Shown here piece by piece: positions 8,622-18,354 of a DNA stretch of 64,000 nt; within the stretch, counting starts at the first letter, position 1, and each line of letters starts with the position of its first letter. The translations under genes and the position numbers were made by a program. Source of the DNA: Rhodococcus oxybenzonivorans. GTDB lineage: Bacteria > Actinomycetota > Actinomycetes > Mycobacteriales > Mycobacteriaceae. The notes under the pieces are model-generated. The model saw only the letters and a program-made list of their open reading frames with translations, ran no database searches and was not told the DNA's origin. Where the stretch lies: the NCBI RefSeq assembly GCF_003130705.1, contig NZ_CP021354.1:6448001-6512000 (forward strand), in the 5' to 3' direction.

Positions 8622-10691
8622 GTGAGCTTGAAACCCCTCGCACTGTTCGTCACCCACGACGGCGTGTCGTCGCGCGCCGCCGTCACCTGCCAGTACAAGT
8701 GCGGCAACGCCTGCTCCCACGACGTGCCCAACGATTCGCAGGGTGAGTACTTCCGCGACATCGCCCGTGCGGCACTCTCCCGGCGGGGCGTCCTGCGCGG
8801 TGCCGGGATGGCGGTGCTCGCCGTGGGTGCGGGCAGTGCGCTCGCAGCATGTTCGACCGACTCGGACAGCGGCAGTAGTTCGAGCACAGGGGGCTCGGAC
8901 AATGCCGCGCCGAACGGCACGAACTTCACGGCCGTGGCCCCGAACACCGAGGACGCCGTCGTCGTTCCCGAGGGATACGAGCAGGCGGTCGTGATCGGCT
9001 GGGGTGACCCGGTCCTCGCCGGCGCCCCCGCATTCGACTTCGACAATCAGACCGCGGCCGCGCAGGCGCAACAGTTCGGATACAACAACGACTTCGCCGG
9101 ACTCCTCCCCGTCGACGGCCGGCCCGACACGTTCCTGTTGGTGGTCAATCACGAGTACAGCAGCGAGCCGTTCATGTTCAAGGGGTATGACGCCGACAAT
9201 CCATCTCCCGAACAATTCCAGATCGCACTCGCCGCCCATGGACTGTCCGTGCTGCAGGTGAAAGGTCAGAGCGGCTCCGGCAAGCTCACTCCCGGTTTCG
9301 GACCCTACAACCGGCGCATCACCGCGACCACCGAGTTCGTCGTCACCGGGCCCGCGGCCGGCAGCGACTTCCTGAAGACGTCTGCCGATCCGACGGGCAC
9401 CAGGGTCCTCGGCACCCTCAACAACTGCTCCGGCGGCCTCACGCCATGGGGCACGGTGCTGTCGGGTGAGGAGAACTTCAACCAGTACTTCGCGAACGCC
9501 GAACTGGTCACCGACCCGGTCGTCGCCGCGCGCTTGAAGCGTTACGGCCTGGAAGGTGCTGCCTCCGAACGTAAGTGGGAGCGTTTCGACCGCCGTTTCG
9601 ATTTGACGCAGGACCCCAACGAGGTGAACCGCTTCGGGTACGTCGTCGAGGTGAATCCCTGGGATGCCGCGTCCGCGCCGGTCAAGCACACCGCACTCGG
9701 CCGGTTCAAGCACGAGGCCGCGACCATCCACGTCACCGACGAGGGCACCGTGGTCGCCTACAGCGGGGACGACGAGCGCTTCGATTACATGTACAAGTTC
9801 GTCTCCAGCCGAAAGATGATGGACGGCAACAGCCAGGCGGCCGTGCGCCACAACATGACATTGCTCGACGCCGGCACACTGTACGTCGCCAAGTTCAGCG
9901 GCAACTCCTCGGACGAGATCGACGGCTCCGGCACGCTGCCGTCGAGCGGTTCCTTCGACGGCACCGGCGTGTGGATTCCGTTGCTTCGCACCGGCGAAGA
10001 CGGCAGGGGCGAGTCCCTCGTCGACGGCATGAGCGCCGAGGAGGTCGCGGTTTTCACCCGCGAGGCCGGCGACAGGGTCGGTGCCACCAAGATGGACCGC
10101 CCCGAGGACTTCGAGCCGAACCCGAAGACGGGCAAGGTGTATGTGGCGCTGACCAACAACACCAAGCGAGGCGTCGACGGCGCTGCCGCCGCCGACGAGG
10201 CGAATCCCCGCAACAACAACAAGAACGGGCAGGTTCTCGAGCTCACCGACGACCACGCCGGCACGTCGTTCACCTGGAATCTGCTGCTCGTCTGCGGCGA
10301 CCCGAAAGAAGCCGACACCTACTTCGGCGGGTTCGACAAGGCGAAGGTCAGCCCCATCTCGTGCCCCGACAACCTGGCGTTCGACACGCACGGCAATCTG
10401 TGGATCTCCACCGACGGCAACGCGCTGAAGTCGAACGACGGACTGTTCAGCGTCACCCTCGACGGCGCGAACCGCGGCGAAACCAAACAGTTCCTGTCGG
10501 TGCCGAAGGGCGCCGAGACGTGCGGGCCGATCATCGACGAGGATCGAGTGGTCGTGTGCGTGCAGCACCCGGGTGAATCCGACGACGCCAGCGCCGACAA
10601 CCCCGCCTCACACTGGCCCGACGGCGGAAGTTCGCAGCCGCGTCCCGCTGTCGTCGCCGTGTGGAAGTCGGGCGGCCGGATCGGCGCCTGA
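8622..10691 (+). CDS. PhoX-family alkaline phosphatase (DUF839)
   Basis: 689 residues, GTG start with GGGAG just upstream. A twin-arginine signal (SRRGVLRGAGMAVLAVG) sits about 55 residues in and is followed by a lipobox LAAC, so the protein is probably a Tat-exported lipoprotein. PhoX landmarks include NHEYSSE, the NCSGGLTPWGTVLSGEEN segment, GRFKHEAATIH, DDERFDYMYKFVS, DRPEDFEPNPKTGKVY and SCPDNLAFDTHGNLWISTDG. PhoX enzymes are calcium/iron-dependent monoesterases used in phosphate scavenging. The leader before the RR motif is long but typical of actinobacterial members. No Pho box was identified. Confidence 0.92.
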   Translation: MSLKPLALFVTHDGVSSRAAVTCQYKCGNACSHDVPNDSQGEYFRDIARAALSRRGVLRGAGMAVLAVGAGSALAACSTDSDSGSSSSTGGSDNAAPNGTNFTAVAPNTEDAVVVPEGYEQAVVIGWGDPVLAGAPAFDFDNQTAAAQAQQFGYNNDFAGLLPVDGRPDTFLLVVNHEYSSEPFMFKGYDADNPSPEQFQIALAAHGLSVLQVKGQSGSGKLTPGFGPYNRRITATTEFVVTGPAAGSDFLKTSADPTGTRVLGTLNNCSGGLTPWGTVLSGEENFNQYFANAELVTDPVVAARLKRYGLEGAASERKWERFDRRFDLTQDPNEVNRFGYVVEVNPWDAASAPVKHTALGRFKHEAATIHVTDEGTVVAYSGDDERFDYMYKFVSSRKMMDGNSQAAVRHNMTLLDAGTLYVAKFSGNSSDEIDGSGTLPSSGSFDGTGVWIPLLRTGEDGRGESLVDGMSAEEVAVFTREAGDRVGATKMDRPEDFEPNPKTGKVYVALTNNTKRGVDGAAAADEANPRNNNKNGQVLELTDDHAGTSFTWNLLLVCGDPKEADTYFGGFDKAKVSPISCPDNLAFDTHGNLWISTDGNALKSNDGLFSVTLDGANRGETKQFLSVPKGAETCGPIIDEDRVVVCVQHPGESDDASADNPASHWPDGGSSQPRPAVVAVWKSGGRIGA

Positions 10692-10696
10692 CCCGG

Positions 10697-10741
10697 TCGG
10701 TTGACCCCGGGCGGCTCACCGAGGCGCCTGGGGTCAACCGA
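10697..10741. terminator. Bidirectional hairpin between phoX-like and GH25 genes
   Basis: Perfect 12-bp arms TCGGTTGACCCC (10697-10708) and GGGGTCAACCGA (10730-10741), extended inward by GGCG/CGCC. It lies between two convergent genes, immediately after the PhoX stop. There is no clear T-run, as is usual in actinobacteria. Confidence 0.7.
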
Positions 10742-10749
10742 CAGGTGGC

Positions 10750-11496
10750 CTAACTGCCGAACGGCGACGCGCTGTTGGAGTACCGGGCGAAGTCGCCCTG
10801 CGCTCCGCTGTAGACGTTGAGGTCGACGTTGCCGTTGACACCGGGAATGCGGCCGGTGCTGGTGTACTGCCAGAAGCTCCACGTGTTCCAGCCGCCCGGA
10901 AGCGGTCCGGGGGCGTTCTGCCCGTTGTAATCGGCGATCCACAGGGGATACCCGGCGAATTCGTGGGTGTCGGCCATCGCCGTGCGCCAGAAGTTGGGAT
11001 ACGTGTAGATGATCGGCTGACGTCCGGTGAGCGCCCGCACCGTGTTCAGGTAGCGGTGCGTCCAGTCGATCAACGCGGCGGGCGGTAACCCACCGGAATG
11101 CTCGATGTCCAGAACCGGTGGCATGTCGCCGGGGCCGTTGATGCCCAGCACCACCGTCGAATAGAAGGCGGCCTGCGCTTCCGGTGACTGAGTGGGGTCG
11201 GCGTAGTGATAAGCGCCGCGGGACACTCCGGCCACCCGCATGGCCAGACAGTCCTGCACGAAGAACGGATTGACGTAGTTCAAGCTCTCGGTGGCCTTCA
11301 CCATTGCGAAGTCGTGGCCGGCGTTGCGGACGGCGAACCAGTCGATCGGCGAACCGCCCGGATGTTGCCAGGATGCGACGTCGGGCCCCCTGACGGGTTC
11401 GGCGGCGGCAATCCCCGGCACCGCTGCTGCAACAGCCCCCGCGACGAGAATTGGTGCGATTTTGGACAGCTTTCGGACGTTCTCCCCGATATCCAT
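10750..11496 (-). CDS. Secreted GH25 lysozyme-like muramidase
   Basis: 248 residues with a Sec signal peptide (about residues 1-32, cleavage near AAA-EP). A GH25 domain follows: GPDVASWQHPGG, the acidic pair in PPVLDIEHSGG, GAYHYADP, IIYTYPNFW and PLWIADYN, then WSFWQYTSTGRIPGVNGNVDLN. GH25 enzymes cleave the MurNAc-GlcNAc bond of peptidoglycan. It may act in wall remodelling or against other bacteria; nothing in the context decides. It converges on the PhoX-family gene. Confidence 0.88.
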   Translation of the reverse strand: MDIGENVRKLSKIAPILVAGAVAAAVPGIAAAEPVRGPDVASWQHPGGSPIDWFAVRNAGHDFAMVKATESLNYVNPFFVQDCLAMRVAGVSRGAYHYADPTQSPEAQAAFYSTVVLGINGPGDMPPVLDIEHSGGLPPAALIDWTHRYLNTVRALTGRQPIIYTYPNFWRTAMADTHEFAGYPLWIADYNGQNAPGPLPGGWNTWSFWQYTSTGRIPGVNGNVDLNVYSGAQGDFARYSNSASPFGS

Positions 11497-11517
11497 GCGC
11501 CCGAGGTTAGCGCTTCG

Positions 11518-11567
11518 CGCCTGTGAGTACTTGTTAACCGCGGAGTGTTAATAAGTACTCACAGGCG
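11518..11567. terminator. Long hairpin downstream of glucosylglycerate hydrolase
   Basis: 15-bp perfect arms (11518-11532 CGCCTGTGAGTACTT, 11553-11567 its complement) enclose a 20-nt loop that contains a second GTTAAC/GTTAA pairing. It starts 3 bp beyond the stop of the minus-strand hydrolase and 22 bp before the GH25 start, so it is most likely the hydrolase terminator. It would also form in reverse. Confidence 0.65.
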
Positions 11568-11569
11568 GG

Positions 11570-12907
11570 TCAGCCCAACCAGTCCAGCACCGCGGCGGCG
11601 GTCCACGACTGCTGCATGCTGCCCAGGGGTTCGCCCGTGAACGGTTCGTAGTACTCGGCGAAGCTGCCGTCGCTAGCCTGTCGCAAGCCTTCGGATCGGA
11701 GCATGTGCGAGCGTTCCGCCCACCCGCGCCGTGCGAAAGCCCATGAGAACAGCCAGGTCATCACCGGCCACACCGGGCCGCGCCAGTATTCACGGGACCG
11801 GAAGTCGCGCGACACCGGGGATGTCGACGGCGGCACCGCATACCGGAGATCGGGGTGTCCGCAGAATTTCGGGCCCTCGAAGGTGCGCAGCAGGGCTCGT
11901 TCGGCGTCCCGGCTCAAACCGCCGCACAGCAGCGGCGAGAACATGGCGAGGGTTTCGGTGGAAATCCACTTTCCGCTCCGCAGGTCGAAGTCCCGTGCGG
12001 CGCCGGATCGTTCGTCGGTGGTGGTGAGCACGCCCTGGCGGAAGCGTCCGGCCCAGCCGTGCAGCTCCCGCACGTCGGAATTCGGCATCGAGTGCTCCTC
12101 ACCGATGGTGGCGAGGACTTCGCATGCCATCGAGAAGACCGCGCTGACGAACACGTCCTCCACGGCGAAACTCATGGCGGTGGCCAGTTCTTCGTCATCG
12201 TAGCGGACGCTCTTCATCTCCTCGAGCAGCCACAGGTACCGGTCGTACTCGCCGTTGGACGGACGCTGCGACGTATCCGCGACGACGGTCAGATCCTCGC
12301 GCAAGTACTTCGGCATCGTCCCGGTCACCACGTTGGCGTACGCGAGGTCCCAGCGCGGCGAGTTGTCCATGCCCGACTCCCAGCCGTGGAACAGGGCGAT
12401 CCGGCCGTTACCGTCGAGGTCACGCGCGTGGGCCAGCCATCGGTGCCAGCGGACGAGGTCGGGCCAGCGACGGTCGAGGAATTCCTCGGCCACGGCGCGG
12501 GTGGTGCGCCCGTGCCGGCGTGAATGGTCGAGGATGCGCTGCACGGCGATGGCATGGACCGGTGGTTGCGTGATGCCGGACGTCTGCGGCCCGTTGGGGG
12601 CGTGCGCCGCGAGCGTCGCGGTCTCCCACCTGGCCGGCCCGGGAAAGTAACCGTCCACCCCGTTAGCGAACACGATGTGCGGAATCATCCCGTTCTTCCA
12701 TTGCGCCGACAGCAGGGTGTCGAGTTCGACTACGGCTCGTTCGACGCTCAGCGGCGCCAAACCGACAGCAACGAACGCGGCGTCCCAGCTCCACATGTGT
12801 GGGTAGAGGCGGGGCGCCGCGCTGGTCATCGTGCCCAGGTCGTTGCCGCGAAGCAGGTACGCAGCACGCGCTGCGAGCTGTGTCGGGGTGAATCCGGGGT
12901 CCGCCAT
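11570..12907 (-). CDS. ggh: Glucosylglycerate hydrolase (GH63)
   Basis: 445 residues, one fewer than the characterised mycobacterial enzyme as I recall it. Starting at MADPGFTPTQ, the (alpha/alpha)6 GH63 fold is shown by MWSWDAAFVAVGL, MIPHIVFANGVDGYFPGP, GWESGMDNSPRWD and the C-terminal SFAEYYEPFTGE. Asp181 and Glu418 fall where the general acid and base of the mycobacterial GgH lie (family knowledge). The enzyme releases glucose and glycerate from glucosylglycerate, a compatible solute recovered after nitrogen or salt stress. The open frame continues 5' to 13381, but that part overlaps the permease gene in another frame and is not protein-like. Confidence 0.87.
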   Translation of the reverse strand: MADPGFTPTQLAARAAYLLRGNDLGTMTSAAPRLYPHMWSWDAAFVAVGLAPLSVERAVVELDTLLSAQWKNGMIPHIVFANGVDGYFPGPARWETATLAAHAPNGPQTSGITQPPVHAIAVQRILDHSRRHGRTTRAVAEEFLDRRWPDLVRWHRWLAHARDLDGNGRIALFHGWESGMDNSPRWDLAYANVVTGTMPKYLREDLTVVADTSQRPSNGEYDRYLWLLEEMKSVRYDDEELATAMSFAVEDVFVSAVFSMACEVLATIGEEHSMPNSDVRELHGWAGRFRQGVLTTTDERSGAARDFDLRSGKWISTETLAMFSPLLCGGLSRDAERALLRTFEGPKFCGHPDLRYAVPPSTSPVSRDFRSREYWRGPVWPVMTWLFSWAFARRGWAERSHMLRSEGLRQASDGSFAEYYEPFTGEPLGSMQQSWTAAAVLDWLG

Positions 12908-12951
12908 CGCACCATTGTGCTGCGGGTTCCGTCGGATTGCGCGCCGTCGGG

Positions 12952-14382
12952 CTATGAAGCCGGCGACACCGGTTCGTTGGACTCGAGTTTCGAGTGCGTC
13001 CGGGAGTAGAAGAAGTACACGAGGAGGCCGAGAATCAGCCAGATTCCGAATCGCAGCCAGGTCTCCCAGGGGAGGGAGAGGATGAGCCACCCGGAGAAGA
13101 CCACACCGATGATGGGCACCACCGGCATGAACGGCAACCGGAAGGAGCGGGGCACCTCGGGGCGGGTATGCCGTAGGACGGCCACTGCGATGCAGACGAC
13201 GATGAAGGCCGACAGGATGCCGATGTTGGTCAGCTCGGCCACCGTGTTGATGGGCAGGAAGCCGGCCATCAGTGCGGAGCCGACGCCCACGATCCAGGTG
13301 ACCCGAGTGGGCACCTTCCGCACCGGATGGGTCTTGGCGAACCATTCGGGCAGCAGGCCGTCCCGGCTCATCGCGAACCACACCCGGGTCACGCCGAGCA
13401 TGAAGGTGAGCACCACGGTGATGATGCCGACGATGGCGCCGACGGCGATGATGTTCGCGACTCCGGGCATCCCGACGGACTCGAATGCGGTGGAGAAGCC
13501 GCTGTCAGGGCTGATCTCGGTGTACTTCTGCATTCCGGTGAGTACCAGGGTCGCGAGCACATACAGGGCCATGGCGATGCCGAGCGAGTACAGGATCGCC
13601 TTGGGCAGATGCTTCTTCGCTTCCTTCGACTCCTCGGCGGCGGTGCTCATCGCGTCGTAGCCGAAGACGGCGAAGAACACGGTCGCCGCTCCGGTCATCA
13701 CTGCGGCGGTGCCGAACGGAAAGTAGGGGGTGTAGTTGGCGCTGTCGATGTGGAACACGCCGAGCACGATGATCAGCACGACGAGCGCCACCTTGATCGC
13801 GACCGCGACCGTCTCGAATCGCCCGACACTCTTGATGCCACGGGAGAGCACCCAGGCCGTGCCGAGGCAGAACAACGCGGCGAAGACGTCGAAGACGTGA
13901 CCGTCACCGGTACCGAGTGCGCCCATCATCCAGTCGGGCAGGGATATGCCGATCTGCTCGAGTAGGAACCGGAAGTACCCGGACACGCCGATCGCGACAA
14001 CCGCGGCGACCGCCACGTACTCGAGGAGCAGATCCCAGCCGATGAACCAGCCGACTACTTCACCGAGGGCGACGTAACCGTAGGTGTAGGCGGAACCGGC
14101 CTTGGGGATCATGCCCGCGAATTCGGCGTAACAGAGCGCGGCGGCGGCGCTGGCGATTCCCGCGATCAGGAAGGAAATCAACACGGCCGGCCCGGTCACC
14201 GAGTGCGCGACGGATCCGGCGAGGGAGAACACCCCGGCACCGATGATGCCGCCCACCCCGATCGCGGTGAGCTGCCACAACCCGAGCGATTTGGCGAGTC
14301 GCTCGTCGGCAGGCGTGTCCTCCTCGATCTCCTCGAGCGGTTTGCGGCGCAGCAGTTGGGTTCGCAACGTGACGAGTGACAT
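12952..14382 (-). CDS. APC-superfamily amino-acid permease
   Basis: 476 residues with about 12-14 membrane spans and a cytoplasmic N-terminus. The first helix carries GVGGIIGAGVFSLAG, the substrate-binding glycine-rich break of APC transporters. Further landmarks are CYAEFAGMIPKAGSAYTYGY and FFAVFGYDAMSTAAEESK. This is the cationic amino-acid transporter (YfnA/CAT) branch. Its start is preceded by GGAAAGG. It lies upstream of ggh on the same strand with a 44-bp gap, so read-through is possible, but a shared role is not evident. Confidence 0.88.
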   Translation of the reverse strand: MSLVTLRTQLLRRKPLEEIEEDTPADERLAKSLGLWQLTAIGVGGIIGAGVFSLAGSVAHSVTGPAVLISFLIAGIASAAAALCYAEFAGMIPKAGSAYTYGYVALGEVVGWFIGWDLLLEYVAVAAVVAIGVSGYFRFLLEQIGISLPDWMMGALGTGDGHVFDVFAALFCLGTAWVLSRGIKSVGRFETVAVAIKVALVVLIIVLGVFHIDSANYTPYFPFGTAAVMTGAATVFFAVFGYDAMSTAAEESKEAKKHLPKAILYSLGIAMALYVLATLVLTGMQKYTEISPDSGFSTAFESVGMPGVANIIAVGAIVGIITVVLTFMLGVTRVWFAMSRDGLLPEWFAKTHPVRKVPTRVTWIVGVGSALMAGFLPINTVAELTNIGILSAFIVVCIAVAVLRHTRPEVPRSFRLPFMPVVPIIGVVFSGWLILSLPWETWLRFGIWLILGLLVYFFYSRTHSKLESNEPVSPAS

Positions 14383-14494
14383 CGCCGGCTTCCTTTCCCA
14401 GTGGCGCGAGACGCAGGTGAGAACAACTCAATACCTTCCGCGACCGACGTGTGACGGAAAACGCCGAACCAGGCGACAGGAGACCTTGCGCAAG

Positions 14495-14514
14495 TACCAT
14501 AGGGGGGTATGGTA
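14495..14514. promoter_or_regulatory. CsoR operator upstream of the copper operon
   Basis: TACCATAGGGGGGTATGGTA, with 7-bp arms around a G6 core. This is the classic CsoR-type site (ATACC/GGTAT flanking a G/C run). It lies 47 bp before the copZ start codon, and a csoR gene is within the operon, implying copper-relieved autoregulation. Confidence 0.88.
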
Positions 14515-14561
14515 GCTGTCAGAGTCGGACATCGAGAGCCCAGAGAGAGAAAGGCACATCC

Positions 14562-14768
14562 GTGAGCACTTCGACCGTGATCGTCACCGGAATGACCTGC
14601 AACCATTGCGTCGCGTCGGTGAGCGAAGAAATCGGCGCCATTCCCGGAGTCACCTCCGTGGACGTCGACCTCGCCACCGGCAAGGTCGTCATCGACAGCA
14701 CCACCGACCTCGATCCGTGCGCCGTCACCGACGCCGTAGAAGAGGCCGGATACTCCGTCGCCGGCTGA
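14562..14768 (+). CDS. copZ: Copper chaperone (HMA domain, CopZ-like)
   Basis: A 68-residue single heavy-metal-associated domain. GTG start after an AGAGAGAAAGG ribosome site. The metal motif is GMTCNHC near residue 10, followed by the usual beta-alpha-beta-beta-alpha-beta pattern. It would bind Cu(I) in the cytosol and hand it to CopA and to the CsoR sensor. It is the first gene after the CsoR box. Confidence 0.9.
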   Translation: MSTSTVIVTGMTCNHCVASVSEEIGAIPGVTSVDVDLATGKVVIDSTTDLDPCAVTDAVEEAGYSVAG

Positions 14769-14801
14769 ATCGCCGCCCACCTGTCCGCAGGAGTAACCAT
14801 C

Positions 14802-15737
14802 ATGAACGCCACCGGTAAGTTCGCCGGTTTCACCCTCGGTCTCGTCGCCGTCTTCGCTGCCGCGACGGGAGTGGGAGCGTTGGTCGGACCGGACATCGAC
14901 GAACCCGCAGCACACGCCGCCGACGACCCCGGCCACGGTTCCGCGGGCGACGGCACCGAAGGCCATAACACCGGAGGCCACGACCCCGGAGGCCACCCGG
15001 AAGCCGCCGACGCGACACCGAAGGGACTGCGCTCCACGCAGGACGGCTACACCCTGGAACTGGCGTCGTCGGTCGCCACTACCGGCACCGACGTCCCCGT
15101 GCAGTTCCGCATCCTCGACCACACGGGAACTCCCGTGACGCGATACGCCGACCAGCACGAGAAACAACTGCACCTCATCGCGGTGCGCCGCGACCTGACC
15201 GGCTACCAGCACGTTCACCCGACCCTCGACGAGTCGGGCACGTGGAGCGTCTCACTCGATCTGGCCCGGGCAGGTGATTACCGGGTGTTCGCCGACTTCA
15301 TGCCTGCGGGCGGGGACGCGCTGACCCTCGGTACCGACCTGCGGGTCGCCGGCAGCTACGACCCGCAGCCCCTACCGACGGCGGAGACGACGACCACCGT
15401 CGACGGCTACACCGTCACCCTCGACGGCACCCTCGAACCCGGACAGACCTCCACCCTGACCCTCGCGGTCGGTCGTGACGGATCGCCGGCCACCGACCTG
15501 CAGCCCTACCTCGGCGCCTATGGCCACCTGGTCGCTCTTCGCACCGCTGACCTCGGCTATCTACACGTGCACCCAGAGGGACATCCCGGGGACGGTGTGA
15601 CGCCCGCGGGGCCCGGCATCGACTTCGCGGTCACCGCACCCAGCTCAGGCGAGTACCGCTTGTTCCTCGACTTCCAGCACGCCGGGGCGGTTCACACCGC
15701 CGAGTTCACGGTTTCCGCACATTCCGAGGAGGAATGA
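14802..15737 (+). CDS. Histidine-rich exported protein of the copper operon
   Basis: 311 residues. One N-terminal hydrophobic segment (about residues 6-30) is a signal or anchor. A low-complexity Gly/His/Asp stretch with repeated GGH/EGH units follows (about residues 43-65). Two related beta-rich domains then come (about residues 75-185 and 205-305), each with a conserved HLxAxRxDLxxxxHxHP-like core ([37 protein letters not shown]). The His clusters and operon position suggest extracellular copper binding or buffering. I do not recognise a named family. It overlaps copA by 4 bp (ATGATGA). Confidence 0.75.
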   Translation: MNATGKFAGFTLGLVAVFAAATGVGALVGPDIDEPAAHAADDPGHGSAGDGTEGHNTGGHDPGGHPEAADATPKGLRSTQDGYTLELASSVATTGTDVPVQFRILDHTGTPVTRYADQHEKQLHLIAVRRDLTGYQHVHPTLDESGTWSVSLDLARAGDYRVFADFMPAGGDALTLGTDLRVAGSYDPQPLPTAETTTTVDGYTVTLDGTLEPGQTSTLTLAVGRDGSPATDLQPYLGAYGHLVALRTADLGYLHVHPEGHPGDGVTPAGPGIDFAVTAPSSGEYRLFLDFQHAGAVHTAEFTVSAHSEEE

Positions 15738-17998
15738 TGACCCGCACCACCGACGTTCCTGCGCCTGCGGGCTCCCAGGTCGAGTTGTCGATCGGCGGAA
15801 TGACGTGTGCGTCGTGCGCCAACCGCATCGAGCGCAAGCTCAACAAGCTCGACGGGGTGACCGCCACCGTCAACTACGCCACCGAGAAGGCGCGGGTGCA
15901 CTACTCGGCCGACGTGTCCCCCGACGACCTTGTGAGCACCGTGGAACAAGCCGGGTACACGGCGCGCTTGCCCGAGACCGGGCGACCCGTCGTGGAGGAG
16001 GACGACCCCGCCGCGAGCCTGCGACAGCGACTCCTGGTTTCGGCCGCGTTGACCGTTCCGGTCATTGCGATGGCGATGGTCCCGGCACTGCAGTTCACCA
16101 ACTGGCAGTGGCTGTCCCTCACGCTCGCCGCACCGGTCGTGGTCTGGGGTGCGTGGCCCTTCCACCAAGCCGCCTGGACCAATCTCCGGCACGGCACCGC
16201 CACCATGGACACCCTGGTGTCGATGGGCACGCTCGCCGCGTTCGGCTGGTCGCTGTACGCATTGTTCTGGGGAACGGCCGGAATGCCGGGCATGACACAC
16301 CCCTTCGAACTGACGATCGCGCGCATCGACGGCAGCGGCAACATCTATCTCGAAGCCGCCGCCGGTGTCACCACCTTCATCCTCGCGGGCCGCTACTTCG
16401 AGGCTCGCGCCAAGCGCCGGGCAGGCGCAGCGCTGCGGGCACTACTGGAGATGGGCGCCAAGGAAGTATCGGTGCTGCGCAACGGAGTCGAACAGTTGAT
16501 CAGCGTCGACAGGCTGGCCGTGGGCGACCGCTTCGTGGTTCGTCCCGGTGAGAAGATTGCCACCGACGGCGTCGTCATCGAGGGATCTTCCGCCGTCGAC
16601 GCGTCGATGCTGACCGGGGAGTCGGTGCCCGTGGAAGTGGCGCCCGACTCCGAGGTCGCGGGCGCCACCGTGAACGTCGGTGGCCGAATCATGGTCGAGG
16701 CCAGCCGGATCGGCTCCGACACCCAACTTGCCCAGATGGCGGAAATGGTCGAGGACGCCCAGACCGGCAAAGCGCAGGTGCAACGGCTGGCAGACCGGAT
16801 CTCCGGAATCTTCGTGCCGATCGTGATCGCTCTGTCGGTGGCGACCCTCGGATTCTGGATCGGTACCGGCGGCTCCGTCGCTGCAGCCTTCACGGCCGCG
16901 GTCGCCGTCCTGATCATCGCGTGCCCGTGCGCCCTCGGCCTCGCGACTCCGACCGCCCTGATGGTGGGCACCGGGCGCGGCGCACAGCTGGGAATACTCA
17001 TCAAGGGCCCGGAGGTGCTGGAATCCACCCGCCGCGTCGACACCGTCGTGCTCGACAAGACCGGCACCGTCACCACCGGCACGATGTCGCTGCACAACGT
17101 TGTGACCGACGGAAGCACGGACGAGAACACCGTCCTGCGGTACGCGGGAGCCTTGGAAGATGCCTCCGAGCATCCCATCGCCCGCGCCGTCGCACGCGCC
17201 GCGCGGGACCGACTCGGCACGTTGCCGGAGGTCGAGCAGTTCGCCAACATCGAGGGACTCGGCGTTCAGGGTGTCATCGACGGACATGCGGTGGTCATCG
17301 GACGACCGACGTTGCTCCGTGATTGGTCACTGCACCTTCCCGCCGCGCTCCGCGAGGTGGTGGACGCGGCGGAAGCGAAGGGCCGCACCGCGGTCGGGAT
17401 CGGCTGGGAGTGTGAGGCCCGCGGTGTGCTGGTAGTCGCCGACTCCGTGAAACCGACCTCACGCGAGGCAGTGTCGCAGTTCCGCCGTCTGGGTCTCACC
17501 CCGATCATGCTGACCGGCGACAACGAATCGGCAGCACGGGCCATTGCCGCCCAGGTCGGCATCGACGAGGTGATCGCGGAAGTCCTTCCCCAGGACAAGC
17601 TCGATGTGGTGAAACGACTGCAGGCCGAGGGGAAAGTGGTGGCGATGGTCGGTGACGGTGTCAACGACGCCGCCGCCCTCACCCAGGCCGACCTGGGGCT
17701 GGCCATGGGCACCGGAACCGATGTCGCGATCGAGGCCAGCGACCTCACCCTCGTGCGCGGGGATCTACGGGCCGCCGCCGACGCGATTCGCTTGTCCCGC
17801 AGAACATTGAGCACCATCAAGGGCAATCTTTTCTGGGCCTTCGCCTACAACGTGGCCGCACTGCCCTTGGCCGCTGCCGGACTGCTCAACCCGATGCTGG
17901 CCGGCGCCGCGATGGCGTTCTCCTCGGTGTTCGTCGTCAGCAACAGTTTACGACTGCGCCGATTCCAACCACTCACCTCCGACCCGAAAGAGCGATGA
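15734..17998 (+). CDS. copA: Cu(I)-exporting P-type ATPase CopA
   Basis: 754 residues. An N-terminal HMA domain has [13 protein letters not shown] near residue 20. P1B-ATPase landmarks follow: TGES in the actuator domain, transmembrane [10 protein letters not shown], phosphorylation site [24 protein letters not shown] and [12 protein letters not shown]. The C-terminal membrane pair has [12 protein letters not shown] and [15 protein letters not shown] with these C-terminal residues defines the Cu+/Ag+ (P1B-1) type, which expels Cu(I) across the membrane. It overlaps csoR by 4 bp. Confidence 0.95.
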   Translation: MMTRTTDVPAPAGSQVELSIGGMTCASCANRIERKLNKLDGVTATVNYATEKARVHYSADVSPDDLVSTVEQAGYTARLPETGRPVVEEDDPAASLRQRLLVSAALTVPVIAMAMVPALQFTNWQWLSLTLAAPVVVWGAWPFHQAAWTNLRHGTATMDTLVSMGTLAAFGWSLYALFWGTAGMPGMTHPFELTIARIDGSGNIYLEAAAGVTTFILAGRYFEARAKRRAGAALRALLEMGAKEVSVLRNGVEQLISVDRLAVGDRFVVRPGEKIATDGVVIEGSSAVDASMLTGESVPVEVAPDSEVAGATVNVGGRIMVEASRIGSDTQLAQMAEMVEDAQTGKAQVQRLADRISGIFVPIVIALSVATLGFWIGTGGSVAAAFTAAVAVLIIACPCALGLATPTALMVGTGRGAQLGILIKGPEVLESTRRVDTVVLDKTGTVTTGTMSLHNVVTDGSTDENTVLRYAGALEDASEHPIARAVARAARDRLGTLPEVEQFANIEGLGVQGVIDGHAVVIGRPTLLRDWSLHLPAALREVVDAAEAKGRTAVGIGWECEARGVLVVADSVKPTSREAVSQFRRLGLTPIMLTGDNESAARAIAAQVGIDEVIAEVLPQDKLDVVKRLQAEGKVVAMVGDGVNDAAALTQADLGLAMGTGTDVAIEASDLTLVRGDLRAAADAIRLSRRTLSTIKGNLFWAFAYNVAALPLAAAGLLNPMLAGAAMAFSSVFVVSNSLRLRRFQPLTSDPKER

Positions 17999-18318
17999 CC
18001 ATGGCTTCCGCAGACACCCCACACGACGAGCATGCCGGACACGGCTACATCAGCGGAAAGGACGAGTATCTCAAGCGGTTACGCCGGATCGAGGGACAAG
18101 CCCGCGGCCTTCAGCGGATGGTCGAGGACGAGAAATACTGCATCGACATCCTCACTCAGGTCTCCGCGATGACCAAGGCGCTGCAAGCCGTGGCGCTCGG
18201 TCTGCTCGACGACCACATCAGCCACTGCGTCGTCGACGCCGCCGTCGCAGGCGGGCCGGAGGCCGAAGCCAAGATCAAGGAAGCCACCGACGCCATCGCA
18301 CGCCTGGTGCGTTCCTGA
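17995..18318 (+). CDS. csoR: Copper-sensing repressor CsoR
   Basis: A 107-residue all-helical DUF156 protein. The Cu(I)-binding Cys-His-Cys set is visible: Cys in DEKYCIDIL, then His and Cys in [11 protein letters not shown]. An [14 protein letters not shown] helix near the N-terminus carries the DNA-binding basic residues. As Cu(I) binds, CsoR leaves its operator, here the site at 14495-14514. Being inside the operon gives feedback control. Confidence 0.93.
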   Translation: MTMASADTPHDEHAGHGYISGKDEYLKRLRRIEGQARGLQRMVEDEKYCIDILTQVSAMTKALQAVALGLLDDHISHCVVDAAVAGGPEAEAKIKEATDAIARLVRS

Positions 18319-18354
18319 CCCACCGAAACGAGCACAGCTTCCAAGGGAGCAGCC

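Noticed and set aside
8595..10568. A 657-codon open frame on the minus strand opposite the PhoX-family gene
   Set aside because: It is a codon-phase shadow: high GC3 on the plus-strand gene removes stops from this frame. The product is low-complexity, rich in Val, Gly, Arg and Glu with no motif, while the plus strand encodes a clear PhoX.
11570..13381. A 603-codon frame extending the glucosylglycerate hydrolase 158 codons upstream
   Set aside because: The extension overlaps the permease gene in another frame and has no conserved sequence; starting at 12907 gives the known family length.
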